A DNA stretch of 64,000 nucleotides from an uncultured Christensenella sp. (GTDB lineage Bacteria > Bacillota > Clostridia > Christensenellales > Borkfalkiaceae), in the NCBI GenBank assembly GCA_910579705.1, contig CAJTUI010000010.1, forward strand, positions 11,747-75,746. Direction: 5' to 3'. Positions 32,004-41,077 of this stretch are shown piece by piece. Under the pieces are notes generated by a model. That model was given only the letters and a program-made list of their open reading frames with translations. It searched no databases and was not told the origin of the DNA. Each line of letters opens with the position of its first letter. The first letter of the stretch is position 1. Both the position numbers and the translations under genes were made by a program.

Positions 32004-33956
32004 TTAAAAAATAATCTTTTTTGCGTCCTCTTCGACAACTTTTGCCATAAACTCCTGCAAGGCAACCGTGCTCTTCTCTTCCACACCGCGCCTGTTGACG
32101 TTGACGGTCATATCCTCCGCCTCTTTGTCGCCTACGACAAGCACGTACGGCGTTTTTTCAAGCTTCGCCTCTCTTATCTTATAACCGATTTTCTCGTTTC
32201 GCTTATCGACTTCGCATCGAATTCCCGCATAGGTAAGTTTTTCCGCGACCTGCTCCGCATAGGCAAGCGTTCTGTCCGTTATAGGAAGAACTTTGACCTG
32301 AACGGGACACATCCAGAGCGGGAACGCGCCCGCATATTTTTCGATAAGCAGTGCCAGTGTTCTCTCGTAACAGCCTATCGAACTTCTGTGTATGACGTAC
32401 GGGTGGCGCTTTACGCCGTCAGCGTCAACGTAATGCATATCGAAACTTTCGCCCGCCGCGAAATCTATCTGTATAGTGATAAGCGTGTCTTCCTTACCGT
32501 ACACGTTTTTCGCCTGTATATCGAGCTTGGGGCCGTAGAAAGCCGCCTCGTCGTCCGCCTCAACGTAGTCGAGTTTCAAGTCATCGAGAATGACTTTCAT
32601 CATAGCCTCTGTTTTGTTCCAGGCCTCGTCGTTATCGATATACTTATCGGACTTTGACTTGCCGCGCTTGGAGAAACGGAACGACACGTCGTTTCTCATC
32701 CCCAGCGCGTCGAGAATATAATACGACAAATCCAGACAGCGCTTGAACTCGTCCTCGACCTGCTCTTTCGTACAGATTATATGCCCGTCCGAGAGCGTAA
32801 ACTGTCTTATTCTGATAAGACCGTGCATTTCTCCAGACGCCTCTTTACGGAATTCGGACGCCGTTTCGGAATACCTGCAAGGCAGGTCCCTGTACGATTT
32901 AAGACCGTTTTTGAAAATCTGATACTGGAACGGACAGGTCATAGGCCGCAGAGCCATAATTTCCTCACCCTTGGGCGATTCTCCGTTTTTATCCACCTCG
33001 CCGAGAATAAACATTTTATCGCGGTAGTGCGCCCAGTGCCCCGATATCTTATACAGGTCGGATTTGGCCATATTGGGGGTTTTGGTAATCATAAACCCGC
33101 GCTTTGCCTCTTCGTCCTCGACAAACCGCGTGAGTATCTGCAAAATTTTAGCGCCCTTGGGCATAAGAATGGGCAAGCCCTGACCGACAACGTCCGAAGT
33201 CATAAATATGCCCAGGTCACGGCCCAGCCTGTTATGGTCGCGCTTTTTCGCCTCTTCCGCAGCGATAAGATATTCGTCAAGCTGGCTCTTCTTTTCGAAC
33301 GCCGTGCCGTAAATACGGGTAAGCATTTTGTTTTTTTCGTTACCGCGCCAGTACGCACCCGTAAGCGCGGTAAGCTTGAACGCCTTTATTTTACCCGTAG
33401 ACGGAAGGTGCGGGCCGCGGCACAAATCTGTAAAAGTGCCCTGCTTGTAAAACGAAATCACCGCGTCTTCGGGAAGGTCGTTGATAAGCTCAACCTTGTA
33501 CTTTTCCTTGTACTTTTTCATAAGCTTGACGGCCTCGGCGCGGGGCAACTCGAACCTTTCTATAGGGGTGTTGGCCTTTACTATTTTAAGCATTTCGCCC
33601 TCGATTTTCGCAAAATCCTCCAAGGTTATCGGAGTTTTGAAATCGATGTCGTAATAAAATCCGTTTTCGATAACCGGCCCGATTGCGAGGTTGCAGGTAG
33701 GATATACGTTCTTTACCGCCTGCGCAAGTATGTGCGCGCAGGTGTGGCGGTAAACTTCAAGCCCCTCTCTGTCCTTTAAAGTTACTATTTCCAGCGTATC
33801 GCCCGCTTTTAGCGTAGCCGACAGGTCGCACAACTCTCCGTTTATTTTTGCGGCCACGGCCGAGCGCGCCAGTCCTTCGCTGATTTTCTGTGCGGCCGCA
33901 AGACAGCTTGCTCCGTCTTCGAGCTCCAAAGAGCCGTTCTTCAATAAAATTTCCAT
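32004..33956 (-). CDS. thrS: Threonyl-tRNA synthetase
   Basis: Full-length 650-residue ThrRS. The N-terminal TGS domain (1-62) is followed by the editing domain with HTCAH (H71, H75), then the class II catalytic core (RPMTCPFQYQIF with its zinc cysteine, RIRQFTLSDGHI) and the C-terminal anticodon-binding domain. GGAAAGGAGTATAT precedes the ATG. Control is by the T-box riboswitch just upstream. Confidence 0.98.
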   Translation of the reverse strand: MEILLKNGSLELEDGASCLAAAQKISEGLARSAVAAKINGELCDLSATLKAGDTLEIVTLKDREGLEVYRHTCAHILAQAVKNVYPTCNLAIGPVIENGFYYDIDFKTPITLEDFAKIEGEMLKIVKANTPIERFELPRAEAVKLMKKYKEKYKVELINDLPEDAVISFYKQGTFTDLCRGPHLPSTGKIKAFKLTALTGAYWRGNEKNKMLTRIYGTAFEKKSQLDEYLIAAEEAKKRDHNRLGRDLGIFMTSDVVGQGLPILMPKGAKILQILTRFVEDEEAKRGFMITKTPNMAKSDLYKISGHWAHYRDKMFILGEVDKNGESPKGEEIMALRPMTCPFQYQIFKNGLKSYRDLPCRYSETASEFRKEASGEMHGLIRIRQFTLSDGHIICTKEQVEDEFKRCLDLSYYILDALGMRNDVSFRFSKRGKSKSDKYIDNDEAWNKTEAMMKVILDDLKLDYVEADDEAAFYGPKLDIQAKNVYGKEDTLITIQIDFAAGESFDMHYVDADGVKRHPYVIHRSSIGCYERTLALLIEKYAGAFPLWMCPVQVKVLPITDRTLAYAEQVAEKLTYAGIRCEVDKRNEKIGYKIREAKLEKTPYVLVVGDKEAEDMTVNVNRRGVEEKSTVALQEFMAKVVEEDAKKIIF

Positions 33957-33983
33957 ATATACTCCTTTCCTGAATAAAAAAAC

Positions 33984-34175
33984 GCGTCCTCAAACTTATA
34001 CAGTTTAAGGACGCAAATAATTGCGCGGTTCCACCTTAATTGCGCTTATACAAAGCGCCTCTTTTAAAAACGGACTTTTGTCAAAAGTGGTTTCCCTTAC
34101 CCTTCAAGTTACGCGGTCACAGCAACCCCGCGCTCTCTGAAAACTCTCCGGCGGTACTTGTCTTTTAATCCGATT
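33984..34175 (-). ncRNA. T-box riboswitch of thrS (specifier ACC)
   Basis: The conserved T-box AAGGTGGAACCGCG lies at 34024-34037 on the minus strand. The AGAGAG motif of stem I is present, and a GAAACCAC context places a threonine ACC specifier at 34089-34091. Downstream, a long stem (GCGTCCT.../...AGGACGC, 33984-34014) followed by a T-run forms the terminator. Uncharged tRNA-Thr should favour antitermination and thrS expression. Confidence 0.92.
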
Positions 34176-34182
34176 ACAAATA

Positions 34183-34211
34183 TTCTAATACAAACTTTCC
34201 CGTTTGTCAAC
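34183..34211 (-). promoter_or_regulatory. SigA-type promoter of the thrS T-box
   Basis: TTGACA (34206-34211), 17-base spacer, TAGAAT (34183-34188), directly after the plsY stop. Confidence 0.8.
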
Positions 34212-34214
34212 AGT

Positions 34215-34934
34215 TTAATTTCGGTTTTTGTGTTTTATTACAGAAGTGCGGTGCTCTTCGCCCGCAAGCAAACGAACGATATTTTTCCTGTGCGCGGCCC
34301 AGGTAAGCAAATTGATAAAGAGCAACACTGCAAACAGTCCGATTACCCAGCCTTCGGATAAGTGCCCCGAATAGCGTAACGCGAAGATTACCGCCTGCCA
34401 GACAGTCAGCCCCGAAACGCCGATAAGCGAGCCCATCGCCCCCCATTCGGTTACGGCGATATAGACAAACAGGCACACGATAAACGCAGCGATTATAAAG
34501 ATATACCACCAGTTTTCGCAGGGCAATGCGAAAGCAAACAGCCCGACGGTTGAGGCAATGCCCTTACCGCCCTTGAATTTCATAGTTACGGGGAAAACGT
34601 GGCCTATGATTACAAACGCGCCGAAGAAATATCTTGCAAAGTCCGCAACGCTGACCGCCGTGCCCGCAAAAACGTAGTCCTTGAATATGAAATAACCCGC
34701 CAGCGCAGGGCCGCCGCCCTTGACCGCGTCGCACAGGAAATTGATTATTCCGACCTTTAACCCGAACGTGCGGGTCATATTAAGCGTTCCCGGATTTCCG
34801 CTGCCCACTCTTCTTATGTCTTTTTTCTTAAAAAAGGATATTAGTACTGCGAAGTTAAAACAGCCGACGAGATAGCTTGCGGCCGCGCCGATTAAAAACC
34901 AATACCACTTATCCGAAAAAACAAATTCTTGCAT
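34215..34934 (-). CDS. plsY: Glycerol-3-phosphate acyltransferase (PlsY)
   Basis: This 239-residue membrane enzyme transfers an acyl group from acyl phosphate to glycerol 3-phosphate, the first step of phospholipid synthesis. The conserved cytoplasmic loops are present: VGSGNPGTLNMTRTFG, the KGGGPALAG region and FKGGKGIASTVG. About six to seven hydrophobic segments are visible. It is somewhat longer than usual. The start follows the der stop as TGATATG, implying coupling. Confidence 0.95.
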   Translation of the reverse strand: MQEFVFSDKWYWFLIGAAASYLVGCFNFAVLISFFKKKDIRRVGSGNPGTLNMTRTFGLKVGIINFLCDAVKGGGPALAGYFIFKDYVFAGTAVSVADFARYFFGAFVIIGHVFPVTMKFKGGKGIASTVGLFAFALPCENWWYIFIIAAFIVCLFVYIAVTEWGAMGSLIGVSGLTVWQAVIFALRYSGHLSEGWVIGLFAVLLFINLLTWAAHRKNIVRLLAGEEHRTSVIKHKNRN

Positions 34935-34935
34935 A

Positions 34936-36246
34936 TCAGTCGTTCTTCTTTTCTCTGGTAAGAATTTTTATGGGAGTTCCCGAAAAATCAAACGATTTTC
35001 TCAAAGTATTTTCAAGAAACCTTTCATACGAAAAATGCAATAAATCCGTGCTGTTGACGAAAAGTACGAACGTAGGCGGACAGATTGCAACCTGCGACGC
35101 GTAGTAGACTTTAAGTCTTCTTCCGTTATACGAGGGCGGCTCGTTGGCGCGCACGGCGTCGGAAATAACGTCGTTTAAAAGTCCCGTGGCAATCCTGTAA
35201 TTCGCGTGCGCATACACTTCGTCTACGATTTTAAGAATTTTTTCTGTGCGCTGGCCCGTCTTTGCGGAGATATAAACAGACTTGAAATAGTCCATAAACT
35301 TCAAATCTTCTTTGAGCTTGCTCTCGAATTTATTGATAGTGTTGGTATCCTTCTCGATCAAATCCCACTTGTTCATAACGATAACGGACGGCTTGCCCTG
35401 CTCGTGAACGTAACCGATAATCTTGGTATCCTGCTCGGTAAGCCCGTCCGAACTGTCGACGACAAGCAGACACACGTCCGCGCGGCGCACCGCGTCGAAA
35501 GCGCGCATAACCGAATAGTACTCGATATCGTCCTCGACCTTGCTCTTTTTTCTTATCCCCGCCGTGTCGATAATCGTGTAATTTTTACCGTCGTATGAAA
35601 ACTTACTGTCTATAGCGTCGCGCGTGGTTCCGGCAATATCCGTTACGATAGAACGCTCGAACCCGAGAAGTTTATTTACAAGACTGCTCTTCCCCGCATT
35701 AGGCTTTCCCACGACCGCGATTTTAACGCTGTCGTCCTCGACAATCTCGCTCTTTTCAAACCAGCTGACCGCCTCGTCCAGAACGTCGCCTATGCCCGTG
35801 CCGTGCTCCGCAGAGACGGGAAACGGCTCGCCCAGACCCAGAGAATAGAACTCGAACACTTTTTCTTCCGAGTACTCGTCAATCTTGTTGACGACTAGTA
35901 TTACGGGCTTTTTCGAGCGGCGGAGCATATCCGCAACGTCGTAATCGGAGGTCGTAAGCCCCTCTCTTCCGTCTACGAAAAACATTATAACCTGAGCGGT
36001 GTCTATGGCAACCTCGGCCTGTTTTTTAATCTCGCGCCACATAGTGTCTTCCGAGCGCATTTCGATACCGCCCGTATCGACCATAGAGAACGCCTTGCCG
36101 CGCCACTCGGAATCGGCGTAAAGCCTGTCGCGGGTAACGCCCGGTCTGTCCTCTGTTATAGATATTTTTCTGCCGGCAACTTTATTAAAAAAAGTGCTCT
36201 TGCCCACGTTGGGTCTGCCTACTATAGCAATTAACGGATTCGCCAT
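34936..36246 (-). CDS. der: Ribosome-associated GTPase Der (EngA)
   Basis: Der matures the 50S subunit. This 436-residue protein has two tandem G domains (first P-loop GRPNVGKST at residues 8-16; second GKPNAGKSS, with NKWD and SAKTG motifs) and a C-terminal KH-like domain. AAAGGATAAATTT precedes the ATG. It lies between the DUF512 gene and plsY, a common Clostridia order. Confidence 0.98.
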   Translation of the reverse strand: MANPLIAIVGRPNVGKSTFFNKVAGRKISITEDRPGVTRDRLYADSEWRGKAFSMVDTGGIEMRSEDTMWREIKKQAEVAIDTAQVIMFFVDGREGLTTSDYDVADMLRRSKKPVILVVNKIDEYSEEKVFEFYSLGLGEPFPVSAEHGTGIGDVLDEAVSWFEKSEIVEDDSVKIAVVGKPNAGKSSLVNKLLGFERSIVTDIAGTTRDAIDSKFSYDGKNYTIIDTAGIRKKSKVEDDIEYYSVMRAFDAVRRADVCLLVVDSSDGLTEQDTKIIGYVHEQGKPSVIVMNKWDLIEKDTNTINKFESKLKEDLKFMDYFKSVYISAKTGQRTEKILKIVDEVYAHANYRIATGLLNDVISDAVRANEPPSYNGRRLKVYYASQVAICPPTFVLFVNSTDLLHFSYERFLENTLRKSFDFSGTPIKILTREKKND

Positions 36247-36250
36247 AAAT

Positions 36251-37531
36251 TTATCCTTTTACCAAACTATCGAAAAACGTGCCCATTTCTCTGTTTATTA
36301 TTATTTTTTTACCCTTTACGAGCCCCTTTAATCTCTTTACCGTCATACCGTCAAGAAACACGTCCTCGAATTCCTTTAAGGTATTAGCGGGAATTACGGC
36401 GCAGTCGTAACAATCGTACTCGGCAAGCAGACGCTCCGCAATGTCGCCGCCCGTCAACAACCCCGTGCAGGTCACTGTTTCACCGAAGAATTTATTTTTT
36501 ACGGGCAGTGCGAACGCGTGAAGATTTTCGGCCGCGGCGTTGGATAAAGCGCACATCTTCTCTATCGTAGGCCCAGCGCTCACGCCCGTTACAACGGCCA
36601 CGCGTCTGGGCTTTTTCAATTTTGTTTTGTATATTCCTTCGCTCGCCTCGGAAATGAACTTTGCAGTCAGACCTATCCCGTTTTCAATCTGCGAAAAATC
36701 GCCGTAAAACGAGGCAGGCTTGAACTCCCTGCCGCTCCTGACGAAATACTCATCCGCAGGCAACACGAAGTTTACGCCGAACTCCGCGTTCAGCCCGTCG
36801 CATATATCGAGAATTTCTTTTGCGCTTTCGGCGGTAATATCCTCAATTTCCGTCAGTCCGTCGCGATACTTTGTAAGCCCCGTAGGCACAACGGCAAGGT
36901 CCGCGGCGTAAGGATACATTTCAAAGAGTTTTCTTGCGGTAAAGCGCAGGTTCTCGCCGTCGTTTTTATTCGGAACGATAACTGCCTGACAGTGCACGGT
37001 AATGCCCGCATCTGTCAGCTTTTTTAACTGCGAAGTTATTTTCCCCGCAAAACGGTTGCGCAACAGCTCGCACCTGAGATGTTCGTCCATAGTGTGAACG
37101 GACACGTATATAGGCGACAGGTGCAACCGTATCAATCTATCGATATTTTCGTCGCTGAGGTTTGTTAAAGTTACGAAATTGCCGCACATAAAGCTCATCG
37201 TATAATCGTCGTCTTTAACGTACAGACTTTCGCGCATTCCCGCAGGCATCTGGTCCACAAAACAAAACACGCAATTGTTGTGGCAGGTATTGATTTTATC
37301 GCGCTTTACAAAAGTCAAGTTAAGACTTTCGTATTCGGGTTTTACTATGTCTATTCTACGTTCCGCACCGTCCGCGCCCTTTACGCTGATTGTGAAACTG
37401 CTCTTACTGTCGTAAAAAACGTAGTCCAGCTCGTCCTCGGCGGTAAAACCGTCGAAAGCGGTAATTATTTCGCCCTTTTTAAGTTTGTATTTTTTTGCAA
37501 GACTGCCGTTTGCGGAAAGTATTTCAAGCAT
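36251..37531 (-). CDS. DUF512-family protein with PDZ and radical-SAM-like Cys motif
   Basis: The 426-residue protein opens directly with a PDZ-like domain (EILSANGSLAKKYKLKKGEIITAFDG), then CHNNCVFCFVDQMP, a C-x3-C-x2-C cluster typical of radical SAM enzymes, and the DUF512 domain (GISAGPTIEKM-like segment near residue 320). Reaction unknown; an Fe-S enzyme role is likely. The family is often next to der, as here. The ATG has no Shine-Dalgarno sequence and lies six bases after a -10 hexamer, so the transcript is predicted to be leaderless. Confidence 0.92.
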   Translation of the reverse strand: MLEILSANGSLAKKYKLKKGEIITAFDGFTAEDELDYVFYDSKSSFTISVKGADGAERRIDIVKPEYESLNLTFVKRDKINTCHNNCVFCFVDQMPAGMRESLYVKDDDYTMSFMCGNFVTLTNLSDENIDRLIRLHLSPIYVSVHTMDEHLRCELLRNRFAGKITSQLKKLTDAGITVHCQAVIVPNKNDGENLRFTARKLFEMYPYAADLAVVPTGLTKYRDGLTEIEDITAESAKEILDICDGLNAEFGVNFVLPADEYFVRSGREFKPASFYGDFSQIENGIGLTAKFISEASEGIYKTKLKKPRRVAVVTGVSAGPTIEKMCALSNAAAENLHAFALPVKNKFFGETVTCTGLLTGGDIAERLLAEYDCYDCAVIPANTLKEFEDVFLDGMTVKRLKGLVKGKKIIINREMGTFFDSLVKG

Positions 37532-37537
37532 ATTTCA

Positions 37538-37566
37538 ATTATAAGACATTATTCACGTTTTGTAAA
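37538..37566 (-). promoter_or_regulatory. Promoter of DUF512-der-plsY, predicted leaderless
   Basis: TTTACA (37561-37566), 17-base spacer, TATAAT (37538-37543), then exactly six bases to the ATG at 37531. The expected start of transcription coincides with the start codon. Confidence 0.75.
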
Positions 37567-37574
37567 GAAAAAAA

Positions 37575-37597
37575 ATTCCCCGAATTAAACGGGGAAT
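37575..37597 (-). terminator. Intrinsic terminator after the small membrane protein
   Basis: Stem ATTCCCCG/CGGGGAAT with a 7-base loop, followed by eight T on the minus strand. Confidence 0.85.
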
Positions 37598-37625
37598 GCA
37601 TTTGTTTATTTTTTTACTCGCTTTA

Positions 37626-37898
37626 TCAGAACGCGGCAAGTACAATTCCTACTACGTAAGCTATAAGCGCAACGAAGTAAATAATCTTCCAAGCCACATT
37701 TTTATAGCCGATATGGTTCCAGGCAGGGAAAGCAATTGCAAGAAGAATTAAAGCCTGACCTATCGCATTGAATATTTTAGCTACGAGGCCCATGTTTAAC
37801 TGTCCCAAAATACCGCCGAGAAGAATGGCTGCAGCCGCAAGAACCATACCCCAGAACGCAAAAAACTTGTTGTCGAGAGTAACTGTTTTAGATGCCAT
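37626..37898 (-). CDS. Small membrane protein
   Basis: I do not recognise this 90-residue protein. It has three hydrophobic segments (about residues 12-30, 36-56 and 68-90) and almost no loops. AAAGGAGCATATT precedes the ATG at 37898, its own promoter lies upstream, and a strong terminator follows, so it is a well-formed single-gene unit. It may be a small stress or membrane-integrity protein; no function can be assigned. Confidence 0.8.
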   Translation of the reverse strand: MASKTVTLDNKFFAFWGMVLAAAAILLGGILGQLNMGLVAKIFNAIGQALILLAIAFPAWNHIGYKNVAWKIIYFVALIAYVVGIVLAAF

Positions 37899-37930
37899 AA
37901 TATGCTCCTTTAAAAATTTATTACTGTAAC

Positions 37931-37959
37931 AGTATATCACCGCGAAAATAATTTTGCAA
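37931..37959 (-). promoter_or_regulatory. SigA-type promoter of the small membrane protein gene
   Basis: TTGCAA (37954-37959), 17-base spacer, TATACT (37931-37936) with a TG extension, 33 bases before the ATG. Confidence 0.75.
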
Positions 37960-37977
37960 CCGCTTTAACGGATTTTT

Positions 37978-38886
37978 TTATTCTTCGGTAAGTTTATTTA
38001 AAACGGCCGTAAAGTACAGCGGCAACGGCGCCTCGAACTGCATTTCCTCACCCGTAACGGGGTGAACGAACGCAAGACGGAACGCGTGAAGCAACTGTCC
38101 GTTCAGATTGAATTTCTGTTTTTTTATACCGTACACGGGGTCGCCAACGACAGGGTGACCGAGATGCTTTGCGTGCACGCGTATCTGGTGCGTTCTGCCC
38201 GTCCGCAAATCGAAACGGCACAGAGTGTATCCCGCATACCGCTTTACGACTGTATAATCGGTAATCGCAAGCTTGCCCTTATCGGGCGATACCACGGCCA
38301 TTTTTGTTCTGTCCTGAGTACTTCTTCCTATGTAGGTCGTAACCGTGCCGCTATCGGTTTTGAGCTTGCCTTCCAACAGCGCAAGATACGTGCGGCGGCA
38401 GGTCTTTTCCGCAATCTGTCTTGATAAATCCAGATGCGCCGCGTCGTCCTTCGCAACGACTAAAAGACCCGAAGTGTCCTTGTCTATCCTGTGCACAATG
38501 CCCGGCCTTATTACGCCGTTTATACCGCTAAGGCTGTCAAGACGGTATAATAGCGCGTTTACGAGCGTGCCCTCCGTATTTCCGTTTCCCATATGCACGG
38601 TCATTCCCTGCGGCTTGTTTACCACGGCAAGATGCTTGTCCTCGTAAATAATGTCGAGGGGAATATCCTCGGGCTTTGCGGCGCACTCCACGGCGTTCGG
38701 CGCGTCCACTTCAACAACGTCGCCCTGCGCTATGCCTTGCGCGCATTTTGCCGGTTTTCCGTTCAGCGTAACAAATCCGCCGTCAAACAATTTTTTAACG
38801 GCGGAACGCGTTTTATCGGGAAGGACGGCGCATACAAACACGTCCGCCCTGTTATAAGCTTTTTCGGCTATAAACTTACTGCTCAT
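37978..38886 (-). CDS. RluA/RluD-family pseudouridine synthase
   Basis: The 302-residue enzyme has an N-terminal S4 RNA-binding domain (SAVKKLFDGGFVTLNGKPA) and a catalytic domain with HRIDKDTSGLLVVAK, whose Asp attacks the uridine, plus RTGRTHQIRVH. It probably modifies 23S rRNA. I start it at 38886, overlapping the lspA end by 11 bases; lspA followed by this gene is the usual Firmicutes pair. Confidence 0.94.
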   Translation of the reverse strand: MSSKFIAEKAYNRADVFVCAVLPDKTRSAVKKLFDGGFVTLNGKPAKCAQGIAQGDVVEVDAPNAVECAAKPEDIPLDIIYEDKHLAVVNKPQGMTVHMGNGNTEGTLVNALLYRLDSLSGINGVIRPGIVHRIDKDTSGLLVVAKDDAAHLDLSRQIAEKTCRRTYLALLEGKLKTDSGTVTTYIGRSTQDRTKMAVVSPDKGKLAITDYTVVKRYAGYTLCRFDLRTGRTHQIRVHAKHLGHPVVGDPVYGIKKQKFNLNGQLLHAFRLAFVHPVTGEEMQFEAPLPLYFTAVLNKLTEE

Positions 38887-39469
38887 CTTGCTTGTCTTGC
38901 GTTTCGGCGCTCTTCTCTTTTTCCTCGCGCTCTTTCTGCGCCGCCTTTGCGCGTTTGGTAAGCGGCACAAGCGCGAACTCGTTCAGAAACAGAATATCGA
39001 TTATCGCGATTATCGTTCCGAAGACTATCCAGAAATCCGCAAAGTTACAGGAAACCCAGTTCCCGAACATATTTATATCTACGAAGTCGCGCACTTCGCG
39101 GAACGCTATTCTGTCCACGAGGTTACCTACCGCGCCCGCGGTGACCAATGAAAGCGCTACTTTAAGTATTATATATTTTTCGGGCAGGAAAATAAACACG
39201 GCTATAAGCACGGCCAGCATTATAAAGGTCATTACGATTAAAAAAGTCTGGCCCCAGGCGGCGTCCGCAAGGAAACTGAACGCGCAACCGGGGTTGCGGC
39301 TGCCGCTTGTTACCTTGATTAGCTTAGGGATAACGGTAAACGCCCAACCGTCCTTTTCTTCGAAAATTTTAGTAAGCAGGTCGATTAAGACGAGTACGAC
39401 GAACGCGGCGATAAGCACAAGGCTTTTCCAGCCGATATGAACTTTTAATTTTTTGAATTTTTCAAGCAT
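38876..39469 (-). CDS. lspA: Lipoprotein signal peptidase (signal peptidase II)
   Basis: LspA cleaves the signal peptide of the lipoproteins, including those of the sugar locus. The 196-residue protein has four hydrophobic segments and the two catalytic aspartates in GNLVDRIAF and NFADFWIVFG. A charged C-terminal tail (KAAQKEREEKEKSAETQDKQ) is longer than usual. I use the ATG at 39469; it lacks a Shine-Dalgarno site and lies six bases from a -10 hexamer, so the message is predicted to be leaderless. Confidence 0.95.
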   Translation of the reverse strand: MLEKFKKLKVHIGWKSLVLIAAFVVLVLIDLLTKIFEEKDGWAFTVIPKLIKVTSGSRNPGCAFSFLADAAWGQTFLIVMTFIMLAVLIAVFIFLPEKYIILKVALSLVTAGAVGNLVDRIAFREVRDFVDINMFGNWVSCNFADFWIVFGTIIAIIDILFLNEFALVPLTKRAKAAQKEREEKEKSAETQDKQDEQ

Positions 39470-39475
39470 ATGATT

Positions 39476-39504
39476 ATGATATATCAATTGTTAAGATTTG
39501 TCAA
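39476..39504 (-). promoter_or_regulatory. Promoter of lspA, predicted leaderless
   Basis: TTGACA (39499-39504), 17-base spacer, TATCAT (39476-39481), then six bases to the ATG at 39469. Confidence 0.75.
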
Positions 39505-39514
39505 ATAAATTGTG

Positions 39515-39543
39515 CGGGCGCGCGGCTTTAAGCCGCGCGCCCG
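39515..39543 (-). terminator. GC-rich hairpin directly after mazF
   Basis: A 13-bp perfect GC-rich stem with loop TTA begins at the base after the mazF stop codon. On the minus strand it is followed by an AT-rich stretch rather than a pure T-run; it probably terminates mazF transcription. Confidence 0.65.
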
Positions 39544-39891
39544 TTATTTTTCAAAGCCAAGACTTATTAAAATTGCTTTATCTACCCGCGTCATAGTCAA
39601 TTCGTTCAACTCGCCGATCCGTTCTTTCAGTCTACGCTTATCAAGTGTGCGTATCTGCTCCAAAAGTATTACCGAATCCTTTGCAAGCCCGTACGAATTT
39701 GACGGGAGTTCTATATGCGTGGGCAATTTTGCCTTGTTAATTTTGCTTGTTACCGCCGCCGCAATAACGGTAGGTGAATATTTGTTTCCGACATCGTTCT
39801 GAACGACGAGAACGGGACGCACGCCCCCTTGCTCACTTCCCACTACCGGCGACAGGTCGGCATAATAAAGTTCTCCGCGCTTTATATTCAT
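39544..39891 (-). CDS. mazF: MazF/NdoA-type endoribonuclease toxin
   Basis: At 115 residues this matches Firmicutes EndoA/MazF closely: RGELYYADLSPVVGSEQGGVRPVLVVQND, then HIELP, and LLEQIRTLDKRRL. It cleaves mRNA at short sequence motifs. AGAGGTTGAT precedes the ATG. No antitoxin gene (MazE-like) is visible in the 88 bases upstream or nearby, so it stands alone; the partner may be elsewhere. A GC-rich hairpin follows. Confidence 0.93.
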   Translation of the reverse strand: MNIKRGELYYADLSPVVGSEQGGVRPVLVVQNDVGNKYSPTVIAAAVTSKINKAKLPTHIELPSNSYGLAKDSVILLEQIRTLDKRRLKERIGELNELTMTRVDKAILISLGFEK

Positions 39892-39979
39892 ATCAACCTC
39901 TTTTTCGGCAGTGTGTATATTCTATTATATGTACTGCCTCATTCCTATTGTTGACTTGAAATGAGGATTTTATACCGCG

Positions 39980-41041
39980 TCAGTACAGCCTGAACGCATA
40001 AAAATTTGCAAACACAAACGCGTAATAGCCCAAAAGGCACACAAGCATTATAACGCCCGCGATTTTACCGAGGCTTTTACTCTTCCCGAACGAGCTTGCA
40101 AATATCAGCACCGCCGCAAACAGCGATACGCAACCACTTACAAGCCCCTCCGTTGAGAACGGCAATCCGTTGGCGCCCGTGCATATCGCGCCCACGCCGC
40201 CTATTAAAAGCAGGTTTGCTATATTACTGCCTATAATATTGCCCGTTGCGATGCCCACGTCGCCCTTGCGCGCCGCCGAAACGGAAGTCACCAGCTCGGG
40301 CAGTGACGTGCCGAACGCAACCACCGTAAGCGCGACGATTTCGGGGGATATCCCGATTAAGTCAACCGCGATAAACTCCGCGGAATCAACGACCAGTTGC
40401 GCCCCGCCCACAACCATTCCGAGGCCCACGACGGTAATTATGATAAGGAACCAAACCTTCTCCTTCAAGCCCGCATAGCCCGCTTTCAGCTTTCCGTACC
40501 AGCCTCTGATCTCGCCCGCAACTTCCGGCTTTTCCGCAACGGACACGGCTGTTGCGTTTTCGAGCGAAACTTTGGACTGCCGCATAGCCAGTATTACGTT
40601 ATACGCCATAAAAGCGATATAAAGTAGCAAAAGTATCAGCCCTTCCCACCAGGCGAACGAGCCGCCGAAAAAGCCGAGAACGACAAACAATGCGCTGATA
40701 AGAATGAGAAACGGCAGGTCAATCATTCGCGTAGTCTTTTCAACGGGGAGGTTGCAGACCACGGCCGAAATGCCCAGAATGAGAAATATATTTATTATAT
40801 TGCTGCCGAGTATATTACCTACAATCAGCTCGCCAGAACCGCCGACCGCGTCCATAACCGTAACCGCAAGTTCCGGCGCGCTAGTGCCCACCGCAACGAC
40901 TGTAACGCCGATTATAAACGTTGAAACTTTAAGCTTTTTCGCTATGCCCGACGCGCCGTCCACAAAGAAGTCCGCGCCTTTGACAAGCAAGACAAAACCG
41001 ACCAAGAGCAGAAAAATTTTGAGTATCGCCGTTCCTACCAT
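39980..41041 (-). CDS. Na+/Ca2+ exchanger-family cation antiporter (CaxA/YrbG type)
   Basis: The 353-residue protein has two inverted halves of the cation/Ca2+ exchanger family, each with its alpha repeat: VGTSAPELAVT with GNILGSNIINI, and FGTSLPELVTS with GNIIGSNIANL. About ten hydrophobic segments are visible. I use the ATG at 41041, preceded by GAGGTGTTTTCA. The yybP-ykoY riboswitch upstream implies that it exports Mn2+, or Ca2+ with Mn2+. Confidence 0.94.
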   Translation of the reverse strand: MVGTAILKIFLLLVGFVLLVKGADFFVDGASGIAKKLKVSTFIIGVTVVAVGTSAPELAVTVMDAVGGSGELIVGNILGSNIINIFLILGISAVVCNLPVEKTTRMIDLPFLILISALFVVLGFFGGSFAWWEGLILLLLYIAFMAYNVILAMRQSKVSLENATAVSVAEKPEVAGEIRGWYGKLKAGYAGLKEKVWFLIIITVVGLGMVVGGAQLVVDSAEFIAVDLIGISPEIVALTVVAFGTSLPELVTSVSAARKGDVGIATGNIIGSNIANLLLIGGVGAICTGANGLPFSTEGLVSGCVSLFAAVLIFASSFGKSKSLGKIAGVIMLVCLLGYYAFVFANFYAFRLY

Positions 41042-41077
41042 TGAAAACACCTCGATTATTTATATTGTCCAAGCAGC

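Noticed and set aside
32781..33779. Long plus-strand open frame opposite thrS
   Set aside because: thrS is complete and conserved here; the antisense reading has no family features.
39892..39979. A MazE-like antitoxin gene upstream of mazF
   Set aside because: The 88-base interval has no open frame with a start and ribosome-binding site.
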